Shown one piece after another: positions 1 to 7,253 of a DNA stretch of 64,000 bases (position 1 is its first letter; every line of letters starts with the position of its first letter). The position numbers and the translations under genes are program-made. The notes beneath the pieces were generated by a model, which ran no database searches, had not been told where the DNA came from, and saw only the letters and a program-made list of their open reading frames with translations. Origin of the DNA: Diplocloster modestus (GTDB lineage: Bacteria; Bacillota; Clostridia; Lachnospirales; Lachnospiraceae); the NCBI RefSeq assembly GCF_019042245.1, contig NZ_JAHQCX010000001.1:372001-436000 (forward strand). Reading direction: 5' to 3'.

Positions 1-884
1 TCGATAGCGATCTGTCCGTCCTTTAACAGCTGCCGTACATCGCCGCGGCCGTAGTCTGTCACATTGGGATCGGCGTATTGCATTAAGTCATTGAGGTAAT
101 TTAGAGCTTCCAGCCCTTTCTCATTGTCAAAGGTAACTCGGTTGTTTTCATCTAACAGAGGTTCTCCGGTAGCCTGCGTGATAAACTCAGCCACCATTTC
201 ATGACAGCTTTCCAGCCCAGCCTTTCCCGGAAGTCCGATCGGATTCACACCGGTCTTCTCTTTGATCTGTTTGGCTGCGGCCAGCAGTTCCTCCCAGGTC
301 TTCGGCGGAGCATCCGGATCCAGGCCCGCCTGCTCGAAGATATCTTTCCGGTAATACATGACAAAACCGTACATATCTACCGGAATATGATATAGCGTTC
401 CGTCTATCTTACAGGTATCTAGGATATTCTGCGGGATTTCTTCCAATATAGCGGGGTCTATGTAATCTTCGATCGGCAGGATCTTTCCCTGTGCGTACAT
501 ATCGCATAATGCTTTGTCCCACCAGAAAATGACATCCGGCTGTGTACCGGCCTGGAATACAGTGGGATATTTGGAGATCCAGCCGCCCCAGCTTTCGTAT
601 TGGATCGTCACTTCGATATCCGGATTTTCTTTCATGAATTCTTCTACGACCGGTTCCAGGAACGCACGAACTTTCTTTTCATCACCGGGTCTTAGGATGG
701 TCAGCTTGGTTTTTTCACCTGTGGAGGAAGCTTCTTCCGGCAAGACAGTTTCGGCTGCAGATGAACCGTCGGCGGGTTTTGCATCGGTATCGTCACCGGG
801 CGCCTGCGTGGCGGCGCTGTCACCGCAGGCAGTGAGTGATAAAAGCATCAGGAATGACAGGAACAGACACAACATTTTTTTCAT
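1..884 (-). CDS. Sugar ABC transporter substrate-binding lipoprotein, 3' end off the window
   Basis: Reading the minus strand from the ATG at 884 gives a lipoprotein: MKKMLCLFL start, hydrophobic stretch, lipobox LTAC, then an acidic low-complexity linker. The body looks like family 1 extracellular sugar-binding proteins (MalE/UgpB type), with WWDKALCDMYAQGKI-like and YGFVMYYRKDIFEQAGLD-like stretches typical of the hinge and ligand cleft. It should sit outside the membrane and hand a sugar to an ABC permease. About 294 codons are present; family members run 420-450, so roughly a third is missing beyond position 1 together with any permease genes. An AAAGGGGT ribosome site precedes the start. 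The ligand cannot be told from sequence. Confidence 0.85.
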   Translation of the reverse strand, partial: MKKMLCLFLSFLMLLSLTACGDSAATQAPGDDTDAKPADGSSAAETVLPEEASSTGEKTKLTILRPGDEKKVRAFLEPVVEEFMKENPDIEVTIQYESWGGWISKYPTVFQAGTQPDVIFWWDKALCDMYAQGKILPIEDYIDPAILEEIPQNILDTCKIDGTLYHIPVDMYGFVMYYRKDIFEQAGLDPDAPPKTWEELLAAAKQIKEKTGVNPIGLPGKAGLESCHEMVAEFITQATGEPLLDENNRVTFDNEKGLEALNYLNDLMQYADPNVTDYGRGDVRQLLKDGQIAI

Positions 885-950
885 ACTATTACCCCTTTCA
901 TCGATTACGCCTTGTTTTACAAGGCAGACAGGTAAACCGTTCGTGTGAAT

Positions 951-2075
951 TCATAAATGACCCTGATATAAGGCATGGATGAATGTCTCTGTGAGCTGCA
1001 TATTTTTTACCAATACGACTTCATCTACAGGCACCGGCATCTTGCGCATCAGCGGATCCTGATTTGCTTTTTTTGCCACGGTCCGCATAGTAATTTCATC
1101 CTGCGGCAATCCCATCCCTTTTAAAGAGGCAGTAACCCCCAAACGGTGAAAATAATCAGAAAGCTCTTTGATTTCAGCTTTTGCTTTTCCCTCCATGAAT
1201 AGTTGGACAATGATTCCGTAGGCGACCTTGACCCCGTGGAGCAGCTGGTGGCTGCCGGGTATCAAAGACAGGCCGCCCTGGATCGGATGGGCCGCAGCGC
1301 CTCTGGTGGAAGCCTGACCCAGACTCTGGATCATGGCTGTTAGGAAGATATTCACATCGATGACATCGGTTAATTCCGCTCCGGCTGCATGATTGCAAAC
1401 CTGATCGGCCGCCGCCTCCCCCTTAGCCAGCAGCAGGTCGTTCAATAGCCGGGAGAGGGTGTAAGCTGATCGGGTATAGACGTCGGGAGATGTAAGCCCT
1501 TGATAGGCTGCCCGCCCTTCATACCATTTGGAGAGAGCGTCTATGATCCCGGAAGTCAGATATTGCAGCGGCGCATTGGCGATAATGGATGGGTCCACGA
1601 TAACCAACTCCGGATTCCTGGGATAATAGTGATCTCTTAAAAATTCTCCGTCCGCCGTGTATATGACGGATACGGCAGAGGCCGCGGCACATGTGGCGGC
1701 AATGGTAGGGATACAGACGACGGGTACGGACAAGTCAAAAGCGGCGGCTTTTCCCGTATCCAGGGATTTTCCTCCGCCGGCGCAGATGAGAATATCGGCT
1801 CCGAACGCCCGGGCTTTTTTGGTCAGAGACCGGATATTCTCATCACAACATTCCCCGGTGAAGAGCTGGTGTTCCCAGACTATCCCATAATCGGATAAGG
1901 ATTCGGTTAAATCGTGTTCGATAACAGAATAAGCGGTTTTCCCAGCGGAAATAAAAGCTCTTTTTCCCCATTCGGCAATGAACAGACCCGATTCTTTCAA
2001 CGCCCCGATACGGTTGAAATATTGGACGGGTGCCGTCTGGACATAATCCGTTTGGGGATGAATTACCTGGCGCAT
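951..2075 (-). CDS. Glycerol-dehydrogenase-like iron/zinc alcohol dehydrogenase
   Basis: A 374-residue NAD(P)-dependent polyol or hydroxy-acid dehydrogenase of the GldA group. GGGKSLDTGK near residue 100 is the nucleotide-binding signature. The expected metal ligands are visible: Asp in DALSKWYEG, His in AAHPIQGGLS and His in HGVKVAYG. Length is usual for the family. A strong AGGAAAGGAG site precedes the ATG at 2075. The gene faces an IclR regulator, and a palindromic operator sits at its promoter, so it is probably the regulated target. It may be the E. coli HcxA/YbdH type acting on 2-oxo or hydroxy acids rather than glycerol itself; sequence alone does not decide. The lipoprotein at 884 lies 66 bases downstream on the same strand and could be cotranscribed. 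Confidence 0.85.
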   Translation of the reverse strand: MRQVIHPQTDYVQTAPVQYFNRIGALKESGLFIAEWGKRAFISAGKTAYSVIEHDLTESLSDYGIVWEHQLFTGECCDENIRSLTKKARAFGADILICAGGGKSLDTGKAAAFDLSVPVVCIPTIAATCAAASAVSVIYTADGEFLRDHYYPRNPELVIVDPSIIANAPLQYLTSGIIDALSKWYEGRAAYQGLTSPDVYTRSAYTLSRLLNDLLLAKGEAAADQVCNHAAGAELTDVIDVNIFLTAMIQSLGQASTRGAAAHPIQGGLSLIPGSHQLLHGVKVAYGIIVQLFMEGKAKAEIKELSDYFHRLGVTASLKGMGLPQDEITMRTVAKKANQDPLMRKMPVPVDEVVLVKNMQLTETFIHALYQGHL

Positions 2076-2109
2076 GATATTACTCCTTTCCTGATTAATG
2101 TTTCATACA

Positions 2110-2127
2110 ATGAAATAACTGTTTCAT
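2110..2127. promoter_or_regulatory. Palindromic operator, ATGAAA-N6-TTTCAT
   Basis: ATGAAA and TTTCAT are exact inverted half-sites six bases apart. A further TTTCAT at 2101-2106 makes a second overlapping palindrome with 2110-2115. The layout resembles boxes of IclR-family regulators such as KdgR (GAAA and TTTC half-sites). It lies just downstream of the minus-strand -10 at 2134-2139, so a bound protein would cover the start of the dehydrogenase transcript. Confidence 0.7.
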
Positions 2128-2133
2128 AATTTA

Positions 2134-2162
2134 ATCATACATTCATAATCCTAAAATTTCAA
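2134..2162 (-). promoter_or_regulatory. Promoter of the glycerol-dehydrogenase-like gene
   Basis: On the minus strand TTGAAA (2157-2162) and TATGAT (2134-2139) are separated by exactly 17 bases. Predicted transcription start is near 2127, inside the palindromic operator, about 50 bases upstream of the ATG. Confidence 0.65.
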
Positions 2163-2230
2163 TTCGCAAACACAACAAAGATCTATAATAATATTTGTGA
2201 AAAAATACAAAAAACCGGCTGCAGACGGCA

Positions 2231-2260
2231 TTGACTTTCCAATATCGGTTACGTTATACT
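2231..2260 (+). promoter_or_regulatory. Promoter of the IclR regulator gene
   Basis: TTGACT (2231-2236) and TATACT (2255-2260) with an 18-base spacer point toward the regulator. The start would lie near 2267, leaving an unusually long leader of about 190 bases. Confidence 0.6.
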
Positions 2261-2266
2261 TAAAAA

Positions 2267-2455
2267 AGCCTGTGTATAGAAATAAATACATACATTATTG
2301 AGCGGCGAATGCCGCGAACCAACCCGAAAGGTATGATTTATGGGATACTGTAAAGCATAGATCTGTGATCAAAGCCTGAAACAGTACGAAGGATATCTGG
2401 CGTGATTGGCATCTGATATACCAAAGAAAAATTGAAAATATGGCAGGGGAAGAAA
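2267..2455 (+). other. Long untranslated leader of the IclR gene with several hairpins
   Basis: This stretch holds no plausible gene. Stems can be seen: GCGGC-GAAT-GCCGC near 2302-2315, and a longer one from GGATATC near 2392 to GATATACC near 2422 with inner TGGC/GGCA-type pairing. I compared it from memory with the GEMM, THF, SAM, cobalamin, ZTP and ydaO cores and saw no match. It may be a regulatory leader of unknown type or simply spacer. Confidence 0.3.
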
Positions 2456-3298
2456 ATGAGTCAAATAAGTAACAATAAGACGGATCAATCCGAACAAAAA
2501 ACGGGAGACAGCAGACTGCTGGTGCGGGCTGTCTCTGTTATTGAGGCGGTTTCATCTTCCACTGCGCCGCTTGGCGTACATGATATAAGCCGGCTGACGG
2601 ATATTCATCCGACTACAGTTTTAAGAATCAGCCGGACTTTATGTAACTATGGCTGGCTGATCAAAGACGAGGATGGAAAATATCGAATCGGTATGAGTTT
2701 GTATTCCATAGGGTGCAGGTATAGTCAGGCGGATGATCTCAAAGAAGTGGCTTACGGCGCGATGGAAAAGCTATCGAAACAGGTAAAGCAGCCGGTGAAT
2801 CTAATGATTCGTCAGAATACGCAGAGTATTTTGCTACAGCAGATCCATCAGCAAAATATCTATAACACACTGGGTTCGGTCGGCAGCAGTCTGCCTCTGT
2901 ATCTCACGGCTTGCGGTAAAGTTATGATGAGTGAGCTACCGGATATTATTTTGAAGGATATGCTGCAATCCTTTAGTTATGAACCTTACACCCCTAATTC
3001 CATAATTAGCCCTGACCGGTTGTTAGAGCAGATCAAAGAAGTGCGTAAAAACGGCTATGCCATAGACGACCAGGAAGCCATGTGGGGAGCTTTTTGTGTA
3101 GCGGCGCCGATCCGGGATGAGAGCGGACAGATTATCGCAGGTTTGTCGATTACCAGCGTAGTATCTTATATCCGGTTTAAGGACGAATATATACAGGCCG
3201 TAAAAGATTATGCTGGCTTGATCACGGATAAATTGAAACAATTATATAAAGAACGGGGATATCTTATTTCTAAGGTCGATAAATCTCGGTATGAATAA
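2456..3298 (+). CDS. IclR-family transcriptional regulator
   Basis: A 280-residue regulator. Residues about 20-85 form a winged helix-turn-helix (GVHDISRLTDIHPTTVLRISRTL is the recognition region), followed by the IclR effector domain (LPLYLTACGKVMMSELPD, RKNGYAIDDQEAMWGAFCVAAPIRD, the latter matching the family signature around the conserved Asp and Cys). The ATG at 2456 is chosen over the TTG at 2432 because AGGGGA ends five bases upstream. It diverges from the dehydrogenase at 951-2075 and probably binds the ATGAAA-N6-TTTCAT palindrome between them. The effector is probably a small organic acid or sugar-derived metabolite related to the dehydrogenase substrate (inference). Confidence 0.9.
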   Translation: MSQISNNKTDQSEQKTGDSRLLVRAVSVIEAVSSSTAPLGVHDISRLTDIHPTTVLRISRTLCNYGWLIKDEDGKYRIGMSLYSIGCRYSQADDLKEVAYGAMEKLSKQVKQPVNLMIRQNTQSILLQQIHQQNIYNTLGSVGSSLPLYLTACGKVMMSELPDIILKDMLQSFSYEPYTPNSIISPDRLLEQIKEVRKNGYAIDDQEAMWGAFCVAAPIRDESGQIIAGLSITSVVSYIRFKDEYIQAVKDYAGLITDKLKQLYKERGYLISKVDKSRYE

Positions 3299-3310
3299 AA
3301 ATTAGTATTA

Positions 3311-3429
3311 GCGGATCGAACTAAAGTCGGGAAAAACCTAATTCACCGGGCCTGGGACAGTCTTGCCATTCGGCTAGACATGTACCGGGCCTTGCGAATC
3401 ATGTCTCTCCCGACTTTTGTTCGATCCGT
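3311..3429. repeat. Intergenic palindrome with 22-base arms
   Basis: Arms 3311-3332 and 3408-3429 match as inverted copies at 20 of 22 positions (GCGGATCGAAC...GTCGGGA against TCCCGAC...GTTCGATCC). The 75-base centre holds a smaller stem, AGACATG against CATGTCT, and two copies of ACCGGGCCT. No T-run follows, so it is not an ordinary terminator although it lies right behind the IclR gene. It is the smallest of three palindromic intergenic elements in the window. Confidence 0.7.
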
Positions 3430-3491
3430 TCTTAGTTCTGGACTAAATGATAAGGGATTCCGTGATATAGGTAAGAGATTTACATAGTATG

Positions 3492-3520
3492 TTGACATGA
3501 CAACAAGTCAAGTTTATAAT
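3492..3520 (+). promoter_or_regulatory. Strong distal promoter upstream of the GntR operon
   Basis: TTGACA (3492-3497), 17 bases, TATAAT (3515-3520): perfect consensus hexamers. Transcription would start about 3527, over 200 bases before the GntR gene. GAAGGAGG follows near 3543, ahead of only a six-codon frame from the TTG at 3564, so the first translated product from this promoter is unclear. Confidence 0.7.
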
Positions 3521-3623
3521 GGATATATATTTTAAAAATTAAAGAAGGAGGATAAGGAAAGAGTTGATAGATAAGGGAAATTGAGGCGTTTCGAGGCTTT
3601 TGCATGATTTTGTTGAAGATATA

Positions 3624-3645
3624 ACTTGATATATTAACATATCAA
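3624..3645. promoter_or_regulatory. Operator upstream of the proximal GntR promoter
   Basis: TTGATAT-ATTAAC-ATATCAA (3626-3645) is an exact inverted repeat, lying eight bases before the -35 at 3654. The half-site ACTTGATATAT (3624-3634) recurs inverted at 3687-3697, downstream of the -10. Sites on both sides of the promoter suggest repression by looping or occlusion, probably by the GntR protein encoded next (inference). Confidence 0.55.
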
Positions 3646-3653
3646 AAAAGTGC

Positions 3654-3717
3654 TTGACAAATGAAATATAAGAGGTTATTATATCGATATATCAAGTATG
3701 TCAATATAATAACCTCT
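3654..3717 (+). promoter_or_regulatory. Proximal GntR promoter embedded in a 14-base perfect inverted repeat
   Basis: TTGACA (3654-3659), 17 bases, TATTAT (3677-3682) is a near-consensus promoter. Its -10 lies inside the left arm of a perfect 14-base inverted repeat, AGAGGTTATTATAT (3671-3684) with its complement at 3704-3717, loop 19 bases. Transcripts from this promoter carry only the right arm. Transcripts from the distal promoter at 3492-3520 carry both and can fold the hairpin shortly before the GntR ribosome site. Confidence 0.65.
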
Positions 3718-3742
3718 GCAAAAATGATATGAGGTGAAAGAA

Positions 3743-4465
3743 ATGATTGACAGAACGAATCCAATCCCAATGTACCTGCAGGTTAAGAGTGAATTGGAAA
3801 AGATGATTAAATCCGGGGAATTAAAACCCGGAGATAGGATTTATTCGGAAAGCGAACTGTGTGAAAAGTATAATGTCAGCCGGATTACGGCTAAGAAATC
3901 TCTGGATGAACTGGTACAGGATGGCTGTGTTTACCGTATCCAGGGACGGGGCAGCTTTGTACAGGGGCCGAAAATCGACCACAAGCTTTCGAATTTTTAT
4001 TCCTTTACAGAGGAGGTGAAAGCCAGAGGGATGATCGCGCAGTCGATCATTCTGAATACAGAGGTTGTAGTTCCAAACCAGGAAGTAGTGGAAAATTTAA
4101 ATTTGGAATCAGATGAAAAAGTTTACTTTATACGGCGTTTACGGATGGCAAATGATGCGATTATTGCTTTGGACCATTCCTACATTCCATGTTCCATGTG
4201 TGAACATCTGACGAAAGAGGATCTCACACACCATTCTCTGTATGAAATGCTGAATATGCAGGGAGTGGTACCGGATAAAGCGGTGGAATCTTTTCTGGCT
4301 GTAGGATTAAATGAGGAGGAAGCTAATCTTCTGGGGGAAAAAGTTGGCACGGCCTCATTGAAAGTATGTCGCAGGACTTATAGTAAGAACCGCTTGATTG
4401 AATATAATTACCGGTTCTATAAGGGGAATCAGTATTGCTATACCGTAGAGCTGAATGTGAAATAA
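3743..4465 (+). CDS. GntR/HutC-family transcriptional regulator (UTRA domain)
   Basis: A 240-residue regulator. Residues 1-70 are the GntR winged helix (PIPMYLQVKSELEKMI, GDRIYSESELCEKYNVSR, GCVYRIQGRGSFV), residues about 80-235 the UTRA ligand domain that in this subfamily senses phosphorylated sugars or amino sugars (LYEMLNMQG, RTYSKNRLIEYNYRFY at the end). GAGGTG at 3731-3736 places the start at the ATG 3743 rather than the GTG at 3734. It is the first gene of the operon 3743-11902 and probably autoregulated through the repeats around its promoter. The kinase and isomerase below suggest the effector is an amino-sugar phosphate (inference). Confidence 0.9.
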   Translation: MIDRTNPIPMYLQVKSELEKMIKSGELKPGDRIYSESELCEKYNVSRITAKKSLDELVQDGCVYRIQGRGSFVQGPKIDHKLSNFYSFTEEVKARGMIAQSIILNTEVVVPNQEVVENLNLESDEKVYFIRRLRMANDAIIALDHSYIPCSMCEHLTKEDLTHHSLYEMLNMQGVVPDKAVESFLAVGLNEEEANLLGEKVGTASLKVCRRTYSKNRLIEYNYRFYKGNQYCYTVELNVK

Positions 4466-4496
4466 AATAGCCGGAATAGCAAAGGAGAGAGTATTT

Positions 4497-5546
4497 ATGA
4501 AGAAGAGAGTTACGATATTCGCAGGGCTTTTGATGACCGCAGCACTGGTATGCACAGCCTGCTCCGCGAAAGCGGAGGACGCTTCCACTCAGACAAAAGA
4601 TACGCCGAAGAAAACAGCGCAGGAGGAAACGCCGGCTGCGGCAGAGACGCCGGCAGACAAGAATGATACTTCGAATGGGGAATTTAAAACAGAAGGCCTG
4701 AAGATTGCCTATACCTGCCAGGATCTGACGAATACATATTTTGTAGAGGTATCCAGAGGGGTACAGGCCCGGTGTGATGAGTTGGGGATCGAAGTCAACA
4801 TCGTAGATGGAAAAGCGGATGTGGCGAACCAGATAACCGCGTTCGAAAACTTTATTTCCCAGAAGCTGGATGGTATTATCATCAGCCCCATCGACGAGAC
4901 TGCCCTGGTGCCCTCCGTAAAGGCAGCTCAGGATGCCGGGATTCCTGTAATATCCGGTAACCAGCTGGTAGAGGGAAGCGATGCATTTATCACAGTACCG
5001 GAGTATGAATATGGTTTTGCGATCGGTGAGGAAGCCGGCAAGTGGATCAAAGAAAAACTGGACGGAAAAGCGAAGGTGGCAATCTTTGATTATCCGGAAC
5101 TGGAATCTGTCATCGAACGAGGAAACGGAATCCAGGCTGGGATCTTAAGCCAGGCTCCCGATGCGGATATCGTGGCGAGACAGAGCGCGAACAACGCGGA
5201 AAAAGGCATGGCAAACATGGAAAATATCCTGCAGGCAAATCCCGATGTGGAAGTACTGGCCTGCGTAAACGATGCGGGAGCGTTAGGAGCTTACGAGGCT
5301 GTAATGGCTGCCCATAAGGACAGTGACCGTTTCTTTATCGGCGGACTGGACGCCACGGATGAAGCTCTGAATAAGATCAAAGAAGGCGGCATCTACCGTG
5401 CGACGGTAGACATTCAGCCCTTTGAATCCGGCAAATTATTCGTGGATATCTTGATCAAGGTGATGCAGGAAGGGCCCATCGAAGAAACGATTAACATTCC
5501 GATGAAGGTGGTTAACGCTTCCAACATCAGCGATTATAAAGAATAA
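4497..5546 (+). CDS. Sugar ABC transporter substrate-binding lipoprotein (RbsB type)
   Basis: A 349-residue periplasmic-binding-protein-like lipoprotein. It has a signal peptide with Cys near residue 22 (VCTAC), an acidic/Thr-rich linker to about residue 60, then a type I periplasmic fold: LDGIIISPIDETALVPSVKAAQDAGIPVISGN is the RbsB-like stretch and VLACVNDAGALGAYEA the second lobe. It delivers the sugar to the permease and ATPase encoded downstream. Gap to the GntR gene is 31 bases and an AAAGGAGAG site precedes the ATG. A stem-loop behind it probably makes it more abundant than the rest of the transporter. The ligand may be an amino sugar, judged only by the enzymes in the operon. Confidence 0.9.
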   Translation: MKKRVTIFAGLLMTAALVCTACSAKAEDASTQTKDTPKKTAQEETPAAAETPADKNDTSNGEFKTEGLKIAYTCQDLTNTYFVEVSRGVQARCDELGIEVNIVDGKADVANQITAFENFISQKLDGIIISPIDETALVPSVKAAQDAGIPVISGNQLVEGSDAFITVPEYEYGFAIGEEAGKWIKEKLDGKAKVAIFDYPELESVIERGNGIQAGILSQAPDADIVARQSANNAEKGMANMENILQANPDVEVLACVNDAGALGAYEAVMAAHKDSDRFFIGGLDATDEALNKIKEGGIYRATVDIQPFESGKLFVDILIKVMQEGPIEETINIPMKVVNASNISDYKE

Positions 5547-5577
5547 AGAACGGATTGCCGTTAACAGTAAAAAATTT

Positions 5578-5610
5578 AATTCCCCACTGTTCTTAAAATA
5601 GTGGGGAATT
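5578..5610 (+). terminator. Intra-operon stem-loop after the binding-protein gene
   Basis: AATTCCCCACT and AGTGGGGAATT form an 11-base perfect stem with an 11-base loop, followed by only CTTAT, so it is a weak terminator or a 3' stabiliser of the binding-protein message. Confidence 0.6.
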
Positions 5611-5620
5611 CTTATACAAA

Positions 5621-5737
5621 AGGTTCACCTATACCTGAACTTACGCGCAGTAAATGCGCCACTGGAGGAACGGATGAACAAAAAGTGTTCCTCCATACCT
5701 GAATTTAAGGCGCAGTAAATGCGCCACTGGAGGAAAT
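5621..5737 (+). promoter_or_regulatory. Tandem leader element, two copies, ahead of the ATPase gene
   Basis: Copies at 5631-5670 and 5695-5735 share ATACCTGAA, a GCGC-AGTAAAT-GCGC stem-loop, and CACTGGAGGAA containing the Shine-Dalgarno. In copy 1 the GGAGGAAC (5664-5671) can pair with GTTCCTCC (5687-5694), hiding its ribosome site. GTTCA (5623-5627) can pair with TGAAC in copy 1. Copy 2 supplies the ribosome site of the ATPase ATG at 5739. The same element, with compensatory stem changes, lies at 29612-29717. Confidence 0.65.
5674..5718 (+). CDS. Possible 14-residue leader peptide between the two leader copies
   Basis: An ATG four bases after the GGAGGAA of leader copy 1 opens a 14-codon frame (MNKKCSSIPEFKAQ) that stops at TAA in the loop of copy 2. 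Its stop abuts an ATG (TAAATG) that opens MRHWR in another frame. Translating it would melt the GGAGGAAC/GTTCCTCC hairpin. No second locus has the same peptide, so it may be chance. Confidence 0.3.
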   Translation: MNKKCSSIPEFKAQ

Positions 5738-5738
5738 T

Positions 5739-7217
5739 ATGGCAGAAAAATTATTGGAGCTTAGGCATGTATCCAAAAAATTCTCCGGAGTAACCGCATT
5801 AGAGGATGTTTCCATCGATATCGAACCGGGAGAGGTACTGACCCTGGTGGGAGAAAATGGTGCGGGAAAGTCAACCCTAATTAAAGTAATCACAGGTGCG
5901 CATCATCCCACGGAAGGCGAGCTATGGTTCGAGGGAAAGAAAATAGAGAACAACAGTCCTGCGAAAGCCAAAGAACTGGGAATCGGCGTCATATACCAGG
6001 AACTGAATATGATGCCAACGCTGACAGTGGCGGAAAATATCTTCTATGGAAAAGAACTGAAAAAAGGGATCGTGCTCCGGCGCAGGGAAATGCTGGAAAA
6101 GAGCAATGAAATTATACAGGAACTGGGAGCGAATATCGATGCATCCAAAAGGGTCTCTGAATTGTCCATCGCGGAACAGCAGATCGTGGAGATTGTAAAG
6201 GCAGTGTCGGAAGAGATCAAGCTGCTGATCATGGATGAGCCTACCGCTCCGCTGACCAACAGTGAAATTGAGAAAATGTTTGATATCGTGGAAAGACTGC
6301 GTAAGCGAAATGTGGCTATTCTCTATATTTCTCACCGGTTGGAGGAAGTGTTCCGGATCTCTGAACGGACTGTGGTGCTGCGGGACGGTAAGCATGTGAT
6401 TACGGTTCCAACCCGGGACATAGACCGGCAGATGCTGATTAAGTATATGGTGGGACGGGAGCTGGGACAGGAATATCCGGCCCGCACCACGGAAATTGGA
6501 GAAGTGATACTGAAAGCAGATCACTTGATCAACGATCATCTCAAAGACTGCAGCCTGGAACTGAAAAAAGGGGAAATATTGGGGCTGGCTGGTCTGGTTG
6601 GCGCGGGGCGCACGGAGATGGCGCGGGCGATCTTTGGGGCGGACCCCCTAAAATCCGGTGAACTGACCCTTCATGGCAAAAAAGTCAAGATCAAGAGTCC
6701 GGAGGATGCAATCTCACATGGCATCGGGCTCATCACGGAAGACCGTAAGAATCAGGGCCTTCTGCTAAATCAGGGAATCGACTATAACGTATCCTATGCC
6801 AACTTAAAAAGTGTATGCAGATTCGGGGTTATCAATAAAAAGAAAGAAACCCAGGTCACGAAGAAATATGTGGAGGCAATGGACATAAAAATACATTCGT
6901 TGGGGCAGATGGCAAAAACACTTTCCGGTGGAAACCAACAGAAAGTTGTATTGGGAAAATGGCTGGCAACCAATTCAGAAATCCTGATCTTTGACGAACC
7001 TACCAGAGGTATCGATGTCGGTGCAAAATCTGAGATCTATCAGCTGATGCGCAGGCTAATCGAGGAAGGGAAATCCATTATCATGATTTCCTCGGAAATG
7101 CCGGAACTGATTGGAATGAGTGACCGGATTCTGGTTATGCACGACGGACGCATCACGGGTGAGATCAACGATTCGGAAGTGACGCAGGAAAAGATTCTGG
7201 AATTTGCCACTCGATGA
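5739..7217 (+). CDS. Sugar ABC transporter ATP-binding protein (RbsA/MglA type)
   Basis: A 492-residue double ATPase. Domain 1 (about 1-240) has Walker A GENGAGKST, signature LSIAEQQ and Walker B LLIMDEPT. Domain 2 (about 250-490) has the usual degenerate Walker A of the family (GLVGAGRTEMARAIFG), an intact signature LSGGNQQK and Walker B ILIFDEPTRGIDVGAK. It energises uptake with the permease that follows. Length and both domains are normal. The start is fixed by GGAGGAA of leader copy 2 four bases upstream. The 192-base gap before it, filled by a stem-loop and the tandem leader, is much larger than other gaps in this operon. Confidence 0.93.
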   Translation: MAEKLLELRHVSKKFSGVTALEDVSIDIEPGEVLTLVGENGAGKSTLIKVITGAHHPTEGELWFEGKKIENNSPAKAKELGIGVIYQELNMMPTLTVAENIFYGKELKKGIVLRRREMLEKSNEIIQELGANIDASKRVSELSIAEQQIVEIVKAVSEEIKLLIMDEPTAPLTNSEIEKMFDIVERLRKRNVAILYISHRLEEVFRISERTVVLRDGKHVITVPTRDIDRQMLIKYMVGRELGQEYPARTTEIGEVILKADHLINDHLKDCSLELKKGEILGLAGLVGAGRTEMARAIFGADPLKSGELTLHGKKVKIKSPEDAISHGIGLITEDRKNQGLLLNQGIDYNVSYANLKSVCRFGVINKKKETQVTKKYVEAMDIKIHSLGQMAKTLSGGNQQKVVLGKWLATNSEILIFDEPTRGIDVGAKSEIYQLMRRLIEEGKSIIMISSEMPELIGMSDRILVMHDGRITGEINDSEVTQEKILEFATR

Positions 7218-7253
7218 GCAAAAGATATGATACTGGAAAGGGGTATACTGCAA

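Noticed and set aside
2267..2455. Possible known riboswitch (GEMM-like GCAAAGCC-type wording around CAAAGCC)
   Set aside because: The essential core segments of GEMM and of other classes I could recall are missing; kept only as an unexplained leader.
3564..3584. A tiny frame (TTG start, six codons) behind GAAGGAGG
   Set aside because: Non-ATG start, wide spacing and very short length; more likely chance.
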